Below, one piece after another: positions 58,357 through 64,000 of a stretch of 64,000 nucleotides of DNA. Made by a program: the position numbers and the translations under genes. Source of the DNA: Pythium myriotylum (taxonomy: Eukaryota > Oomycota > Peronosporomycetes > Pythiales > Pythiaceae); contig JALJCQ010000007.1 of assembly GCA_023091665.1 (NCBI GenBank), forward strand, positions 1,178,001 through 1,242,000, given 5' to 3'. Below the pieces are notes generated by a model. It saw only the letters and a list, made by a program, of their open reading frames with translations, was not told the DNA's origin and ran no database searches. Positions within the stretch are counted from its first letter, which is position 1. Each line of letters begins with the position of its first letter.

Positions 58357-61300
58357 ATGGCCAAATACGCGACGTTCGAGCGAGAGGCCCCCGCGCTCCA
58401 TCCACGCGCCGCGGCCTCGTGGCTCTCGCGATGCTTCCTCGGATGGGTCTCGCCGCTCGTGAGCCTCGGCAACCAGAAGCAACTCGACGAGAGCGACGTC
58501 TGGCCGCTGCAACGCGAGCACGAAGCCGCTGTCATCACCGCTGCGTTCGCGCGCGACTTTGAGCACTCTCAGTCCATCCCGCGAGCATTCCTACGCTCGT
58601 TCGGATGGCGCTTCGCGCTCGCGGGCCTCTCGCTCCTTGTCGCGACAGCCACGACCTTCGCCGGCCCTGTCGTGCTTAACCACGTGGTCGCCGAGCTCGC
58701 AGCCGGCGATTACGATGTCAAGGATCTCGCGACGTGGATTCTGGGACTCCTCGCCACGCAGGTGATTCAGGCGCTCGCCGACACGTACGCGAACTTCGAG
58801 TCAGAGATCATCGCGGTCCAATTCACGGCCACGCTCAAGAATCTCATCTACGGCAAAGCGCTTCGCCTGAGCGCTGATTCGCGCAAGCTCAAGTCCACAG
58901 GCGACATTACGAACCTTTGCAAGACCGATAGTGAGATGATCCAAATGGCGACTGAGTATGTCCACCAGCTCTGGATTATGCCATTGCAGGTCATTGTGGC
59001 TGGCGTCATGCTGTACCGCCTGCTAGGGCTCGCATCACTCGCGGGATTTGCGGTCATTGGACTCACGTTCATCATCAACCATTACTTGTCGGTGCGGTTT
59101 ATGGACTTGTGGGTAGACACGATGGCATGCAAGGACGAGCGGATGAAAGTCGTGACGGAAGCCTTCAAGTCGATCTCGATTGTCAAGTTCAACGCCTGGG
59201 AAGACAAGTTTCTTCACCGAATCGATGAAGTGCGGATCAAGGAACTGGCAACAATGTGGGATCTCATGAAGTTCATCGCTATTAGTGTCATGATGTCGTG
59301 GGGGCTCCCAGTCTTCGTCTCAGTTGGTACTTTTGGTGTTTACGGCGGACTGCTGCACAAGCAACTTACGCCTGCAGTGGTCTTTACAAGCATAGCACTT
59401 TTCCAGCTTATTCAAGTTCCGCTACGTTTCCTAACGGATATCATTGCCGCAGTAGTGAAAGCGAGGGTCGCTGAGCAACGCATGACCGAGTTTTTGGCAC
59501 TACCTGAGCTCTCCGCAAGCAACGTGCTGACAATCCAAACCCCCGAAGCAGACGTGTATATCGCGAACAACGTCATCGTTGCACTAGAAAACGCTTCCTT
59601 CTCCTGGGGACGAGACGAACAACCACTTCTACGCAACTCCAACCTCACCATCAACTCCGGAGACTTCGTCGTCATCCACGGACCCGTCGGTTGCGGCAAA
59701 TCTTCTCTCTGCTCCGCACTCATCGGCGACATGATCAAGACCACCGGACTCGCCTACGTTGGTGGCACCGTCGCCTACTGCTCCCAACAACCATGGATCC
59801 AACACGCCACCGTGCGAGACAACATCCTCTTTGGCCATCCCTTTGATCGCAAAAAGTACGACAAGGTCCTCGACGCGTGTGCTCTCACCAAAGACTTGCA
59901 GTCGTTGCCCAGCGGAGATCGCACCGAGATCGGAGAGCGAGGGGTCAACTTGTCGGGTGGCCAGAAAGCTCGTGTGGCGTTGGCTCGCGCGTGCTACAGC
60001 GACGCGAGTATCTTCATTCTGGACGCACCGTTGTCGGCTGTGGACGCGATCGTGCAGAACGAGATCTTCCAGAAGTGTTTGTTGGGTTTGCTTCGCCACC
60101 GCACTGTGATCCTGGTGACACACAACCCGGAGATCATTGCATCCGAGCACGTGACCCGAACTGTGACGATGAGCGAGGCCGGGATTGTGATTGAAACCCG
60201 AACTTCGCAGCGAACGAAGTCACCATACAACCCCGCCGTGACCCCGCTTGCACCACACGCGTATTCTAAGCGTGCTACTGGTGAATGGATCGAAAGCAAT
60301 AGTCATCAAGAACCAAACTCAGAATTGCTGGGACTCCAGGATCTCGCAGACAAGGCGATGGGTCTTCAGTCTCCTTTCCGCCAGCCTCCGCGAACAACAT
60401 CATTCGATGAAGACGACAGGCGAGCAGATGTGAAAGGCCGAGCTGGAAGTGTTGAAGAATCCCATCGCCTTGTGGATGACGAAGAGCGTCATCAAGGCCG
60501 TGTAGGCTTCCACGTCTTTTCCGGATACTATCATGCTGTCGGCGGATTCCCAGTTCTTTTCTTGGTCCTGATGTCTCAAGTTCTTTGGCAAGGCCTCCAA
60601 ATTGCGAGTGATTTTTGGCTCAGTGATTGGTCGTCAGATGTCAAGGTTGGGGGCGACGGACAGACTTCAGAAGCGGATGTCTCCACTGATCGTCGTGTTC
60701 AAGTGTACACGATCCTTGGACTCACGTCAGCTGTAATGGTGTTGGTGCGAACGGTGACAGTAGGGTTCTTCGGCCTCCGAGCTGCTCGACGCATGTTCGA
60801 GATGATGACTGCGTCATTGATGCACGCGCCAATGAAATTCTTTGACGCCAACCCGATTGGGCGCATTCTCATGCGGTACTCGAACGATGTCAGCAACGTT
60901 GATTTTGAAGTGCCGCTCACCTTTGGTGGGTTCTTTGCCAACTTTTTCTCTGCTGCATGCACACTTGCGGTCGCTTCCGCAATCATCCAATGGAACGGTC
61001 TCTTCCTCATTCCGGTCATGTACATTTACGTTCGCGTCGGTAGTGTATATTTGCAACCTGCGCGGGAGGTCGAGCGTATCCTTCGAACTAAGGAGGCGCC
61101 GATACTCAGTCACTTATCGGAGTCCATTGAGGGAGGACCGATCATTCGTGCATTCGGCTCGCAACATGTTGATCGGTTCCAAATCACGAACAATGAAAAA
61201 CTGGATGATGCAAACAAGGTTTGGATTGCGCGCGTGGCAATCTCCAGGTGGTTTGGTCTCCGCATTCAGCTCTTGAGTAGCCTCGTCATCTTCATCGTTG

Positions 61301-62286
61301 CGTACTCTCTCGTCCTCTTACATGACGAGCTGAGCGCAGCTATAATCGGCCTTGCGTTCTCTTACGTGCTCAGAGTTTCTGCAAGTATGGAGAGAATCGT
61401 CCAGGCTTGGTCAAATGTGGAGACTACAATGGTCAGTCCAGAACGAATGCAACAGTACATCGATGTTGAACAAGAAGCACCCCATACTATCCCTTCCCTC
61501 GACCCCCCGACTTCGCGTGCATGGCCGATGACTGGTTCGATAGAGATCAGAAACGTCAGCTTCCGCTACAAGGAGTCTGACCGACTAGTACTCAAGAATC
61601 TGAATTTCTCGATTTCAGGGGGAGAGAAGGTCGGCATTGTCGGTCGCACTGGCGCTGGCAAGTCCAGTTTGACCATGGCTCTCTTTCGCATCAACGAACT
61701 CGCCGAAGGAACAATCTCTATCGACGGCGTCAACGTCGGCAAGATCGGACTGAAGGCGCTTCGTCAAAAGATGTCGATTATCCCTCAGAACCCAGTACTC
61801 TTCAAGGGTCCACTCAGAAAGTATCTCGATCCCTTTGACGAGTACTTGGATGATCAGCTGTGGAGCTCCATCCACCGCGTTGGTCTTTCTGACCGCATCA
61901 GCAATGATGACAAGAAGCTGGAATGTGCCGTCGAAGAAAACGGAGAAAATTTCAGCGTCGGCGAGAGACAGATGCTCTGCATGGCCCGCGCACTACTCCG
62001 AGACTCGCGGATCGTCATCTTTGACGAGGCCACGGCCGCCATCGACCACGAGACCGACCAGAAGCTGCAGCGTGTGATCCGAGAGGCCTTCGACAAGTCG
62101 ACGGTGCTCACGATCGCGCATCGTCTGGACACAATCTTGGACTCAGATCGCATCTTGGTACTGGAAGGAGGCGAGGTGGTGGAGTTCGCGTCTCCGTCGG
62201 ATCTGGTGAAGAAAGGATCAGGTCATTTCTTCGAGTTGATGCAGGAGGGAGGCTACCTGGACAAGTTCCGAGCGAGTCAAATTTAG
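58357..62286 (+). CDS. ABC transporter, ABCC (MRP) subfamily, tandem copy 2
   Basis: 1309 residues, no introns, from ATG 58357 (MAKYATFERE). Architecture and motifs are as in copy 1: GPVGCGKSSL, LSGGQKARVALARA, GRTGAGKSSL, FSVGERQMLCMARA and IVIFDEATAAID. The TMDs and linker differ clearly from copy 1, while NBD1 (59576-60170) is identical in DNA and the last 330 bp of NBD2 differ by only about three bases before a different last few codons (FRASQI). The longer linker (residues about 605-690) accounts for the size difference. The pair arose by tandem duplication, with later sequence exchange between the NBDs. Confidence 0.95.
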   Translation: MAKYATFEREAPALHPRAAASWLSRCFLGWVSPLVSLGNQKQLDESDVWPLQREHEAAVITAAFARDFEHSQSIPRAFLRSFGWRFALAGLSLLVATATTFAGPVVLNHVVAELAAGDYDVKDLATWILGLLATQVIQALADTYANFESEIIAVQFTATLKNLIYGKALRLSADSRKLKSTGDITNLCKTDSEMIQMATEYVHQLWIMPLQVIVAGVMLYRLLGLASLAGFAVIGLTFIINHYLSVRFMDLWVDTMACKDERMKVVTEAFKSISIVKFNAWEDKFLHRIDEVRIKELATMWDLMKFIAISVMMSWGLPVFVSVGTFGVYGGLLHKQLTPAVVFTSIALFQLIQVPLRFLTDIIAAVVKARVAEQRMTEFLALPELSASNVLTIQTPEADVYIANNVIVALENASFSWGRDEQPLLRNSNLTINSGDFVVIHGPVGCGKSSLCSALIGDMIKTTGLAYVGGTVAYCSQQPWIQHATVRDNILFGHPFDRKKYDKVLDACALTKDLQSLPSGDRTEIGERGVNLSGGQKARVALARACYSDASIFILDAPLSAVDAIVQNEIFQKCLLGLLRHRTVILVTHNPEIIASEHVTRTVTMSEAGIVIETRTSQRTKSPYNPAVTPLAPHAYSKRATGEWIESNSHQEPNSELLGLQDLADKAMGLQSPFRQPPRTTSFDEDDRRADVKGRAGSVEESHRLVDDEERHQGRVGFHVFSGYYHAVGGFPVLFLVLMSQVLWQGLQIASDFWLSDWSSDVKVGGDGQTSEADVSTDRRVQVYTILGLTSAVMVLVRTVTVGFFGLRAARRMFEMMTASLMHAPMKFFDANPIGRILMRYSNDVSNVDFEVPLTFGGFFANFFSAACTLAVASAIIQWNGLFLIPVMYIYVRVGSVYLQPAREVERILRTKEAPILSHLSESIEGGPIIRAFGSQHVDRFQITNNEKLDDANKVWIARVAISRWFGLRIQLLSSLVIFIVAYSLVLLHDELSAAIIGLAFSYVLRVSASMERIVQAWSNVETTMVSPERMQQYIDVEQEAPHTIPSLDPPTSRAWPMTGSIEIRNVSFRYKESDRLVLKNLNFSISGGEKVGIVGRTGAGKSSLTMALFRINELAEGTISIDGVNVGKIGLKALRQKMSIIPQNPVLFKGPLRKYLDPFDEYLDDQLWSSIHRVGLSDRISNDDKKLECAVEENGENFSVGERQMLCMARALLRDSRIVIFDEATAAIDHETDQKLQRVIREAFDKSTVLTIAHRLDTILDSDRILVLEGGEVVEFASPSDLVKKGSGHFFELMQEGGYLDKFRASQI
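59576..60170 (+). repeat. 595-bp tract identical to the first ABC transporter (NBD1)
   Basis: Partner of 55359-55953. Identity ends at the codon after ACTGTGACGAT, where copy 2 goes on to GAGCGAGGCC and copy 1 to CAACGAAGG. Confidence 0.9.
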
Positions 62287-62382
62287 GCTGATGTTGACAT
62301 CTCGCTGGGAGACTTGGAGCAATACAGTGCCCAATCCAGCTCTAATCGAAGCATAAACAACTCTCGAATCCCTGCATTTCTT

Positions 62383-64000
62383 CTAAGCTGTTTTCTTCAC
62401 TCGACGATTTGGACACGTCATGCTGTTATGTCCGTCAGCAATGCTGCACTTTCGACACTTGTAGAGAGGTCGCTTACGCTGCTCAGCGGGTTTGTTACGT
62501 ATTCTTCGTTTGCGTGGCAGAGCCGCTGCACTAATCATCGAAGGCTGACCCGAGAACTGCTGCGGTACTTGGCCGTCTCCTCCTGTTACGAGCGGGAGTA
62601 GATTTGACGCCATCCACGAAGAATCAAGCTCCAGAGTCTCGTCCAGCGGCAAATCAATGTGGTGGCCTTTGTGGGCATCAACGTAACCACGAACACGCAA
62701 ACAGTCGTCGAAGAAATCAAACGATTGTCCTAACGCGTTGATTTTCCGTAGAACAGATAAAATATGCCGACATGGCACTCCAAATTGTAGCCTCACAGCG
62801 CATGTACACGACCTTGCCTGGAGATCTACTCGACGCTGGCGAAGTTGAGGGGCTTCCTGTGGGTTCCACACAAAAGCAACGTGCGGAGCGCTCATTGCGA
62901 CATCATAAAGTGGAACGAACTTCATCTCCTCTTGCATCAACCGCTCTGCTTCTGGAGTAACAACGCGTTGTTCTCGCTCCCATTGGACTGCACGCTCGTG
63001 TCTTTGATATGTCTCATTCATCAATGCAAGTGAGATTGCCTTGAACATCTCACACGGCAAATGCATCGCATTACGACAGGTATCAAGAAGAATTCGATGC
63101 TGCTCGTTGCTTGGGGAGAAACGCGTCGTCTGCCATCCAAAAAGTCTAGTTGACGAGAACCGTGGAAACAAAGCCCATCGACGAGGATCTAGCCCCCGCA
63201 GCTGCTGGGCTGCCAAAACACCAGCATCGGGCATTAGTTGCTGGTTGATCGCGCTGGAAGACGAAGAGTGGACTTCCAGTTTATGTAGGGCAGCATAGAA
63301 CTCCCCTTCTGATTCGGCACGTTGGGCAGCCCAGATCGACGTTACGTGGTCAGGTCCGAGTGGAGACCCATCATGGACCGGGGAAGGGTGTTGAGTGTCG
63401 TAACTGATAAGTTGTTGCTTGATCGCCCTGGAGAGATCATCAATCAAGTAGCGCATATCTTGAACCATACAATGGATACCTACGCGAACGCATGCGGACG
63501 CGGCAGCCCAGCGGCCGTCACAATACATCGCATTGGCACGCTGTAGAGGGTAGCCGCACTCGATCAGCTTCGTCAAGAACCATGTGATGTGCTCCTCGCT
63601 CGGTTCAGGTACGTGTGCAACAGCAAGAGTAACCGTATCCAAGTTGGCATCGCAGCCGATCAAGAGAAGCAACTGCGCATTACCCCCGGGTTTGAAAGGA
63701 GTCGATCCCACTGATAAGTTCGAGGTGCTGTCGAGCCCGAAAACCAATGGGGTTGCGGTCGAGTACAAGCGCAATGGAGCCAATGCAACGACAGCTCGGT
63801 AGTAACTAGCATTGGAAGAAGGATCACGTTCGACCGCGTGGAGAATGTCAGGGTTCAACGAACTGAGCCGAGCGAGATAAGAAGGCAGCCGCTGAGTAGA
63901 TTGTTGCACCTCGGAGGTAGTGGCAGCTGAGCTCATCCCTGTGATAATGGAGGCAGGCATTTGTGCTGCTCCTGGGGAATCTCCTCCAGCAGGCTCCGAC
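62383..64000 (-). CDS. MULE-like transposase-derived protein with SWIM zinc finger (open at right edge)
   Basis: The frame is open from the window edge (64000) to the TAG at 62383. ATG 63958-63960 would give 525 residues, but 13 further codons are open upstream, so the gene may start outside. A MULE-type transposase region is read around LLLLIGCDANLDTVTLAVAH and PSEEHITWFLTKLIECGYPL. Downstream is a SWIM finger, C-x-C-x9-C-x-H (CTCAVRLQFGVPCRHI), then a C-terminal zinc knuckle (CRKCSIADGHNSMTCP). The ORF has no stop or frameshift, so it is either a recent Mutator-like element or a domesticated gene. The acidic triad is not clearly complete. It lies 96 bp from the ABC transporter stop. Confidence 0.7.
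   Translation of the reverse strand, partial: SEPAGGDSPGAAQMPASIITGMSSAATTSEVQQSTQRLPSYLARLSSLNPDILHAVERDPSSNASYYRAVVALAPLRLYSTATPLVFGLDSTSNLSVGSTPFKPGGNAQLLLLIGCDANLDTVTLAVAHVPEPSEEHITWFLTKLIECGYPLQRANAMYCDGRWAAASACVRVGIHCMVQDMRYLIDDLSRAIKQQLISYDTQHPSPVHDGSPLGPDHVTSIWAAQRAESEGEFYAALHKLEVHSSSSSAINQQLMPDAGVLAAQQLRGLDPRRWALFPRFSSTRLFGWQTTRFSPSNEQHRILLDTCRNAMHLPCEMFKAISLALMNETYQRHERAVQWEREQRVVTPEAERLMQEEMKFVPLYDVAMSAPHVAFVWNPQEAPQLRQRRVDLQARSCTCAVRLQFGVPCRHILSVLRKINALGQSFDFFDDCLRVRGYVDAHKGHHIDLPLDETLELDSSWMASNLLPLVTGGDGQVPQQFSGQPSMISAAALPRKRRIRNKPAEQRKRPLYKCRKCSIADGHNSMTCPNRRVKKTA

Noticed and set aside
1..64000. CRISPR array, tRNA or rRNA genes
   Set aside because: No regularly spaced repeats and no clover-leaf or rRNA-like sequence were noticed on reading; the DNA is eukaryotic.

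Overview
The window is nuclear DNA of an oomycete. It has short GT-AG introns (about 50-90 bp), tightly packed GC-rich genes, several START-FYVE genes in a row, a Crypton tyrosine-recombinase transposon of the kind seen in oomycetes, and two secreted proteins with an elicitin-like cysteine pattern. The last feature fits the Phytophthora/Pythium side of the group. Nothing in it is prokaryotic. The species cannot be named from the sequence alone. Most genes were rebuilt by hand from splice sites and reading-frame continuity, with ATG starts only.

Layout. 1-5.4 kb: 5' end of RPS3, a five-repeat Myb protein, REV1 (tail to tail with Myb, 2 bp between stops) and GTP cyclohydrolase I. 5.7-12.3 kb: an eight-module EF-hand protein, cohesin RAD21 and a J-domain protein. 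12.4-15.1 kb: an intronless 895-residue protein that appears to join a 2H phosphoesterase, a Cys-phosphatase, a polynucleotide kinase and an RNA ligase in one chain; it is the most striking gene here. 15.6-21.9 kb: a ZnT-type zinc transporter, a mitochondrial-looking four-CBS protein, two elicitin-like secreted proteins and a small membrane protein.

23-39.3 kb holds four same-strand START-FYVE genes. Between the first and second sits a 4.8 kb mobile-element island (about 26.3-31.15 kb). The island contains a long inverted repeat, outer direct repeats, a frameshifted Crypton, a truncated Harbinger-like fragment and a Uma2-nuclease plus C2H2 zinc-finger gene whose 3' end is duplicated in inverse at the other edge. 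39.4-46.5 kb: two tandem Mn-type superoxide dismutases, a small coiled-coil protein, a three-RRM TIA1/PUB1-like protein and a membrane-anchored cyclic-nucleotide phosphodiesterase. 46.5-53.6 kb: a small membrane protein whose stop overlaps the PDE stop in one CTAG, an FkbH-like HAD/acetyltransferase protein, an RCC1-repeat protein and an AUP1-like acyltransferase. 54-62.3 kb: two tandem ABCC full transporters with identical NBD1 DNA (595 bp), a sign of gene conversion. The window ends in a MULE-like SWIM transposase ORF that is open to the edge.

Themes: RNA and DNA repair (RNA ligase fusion, REV1, RAD21), phosphoinositide or lipid membrane biology (START-FYVE set, AUP1-like), Ca2+ and cyclic-nucleotide signalling (EF-hand protein, PDE) and export or metal handling (ABCC pair, ZnT). 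No tRNA, rRNA or CRISPR array was seen.
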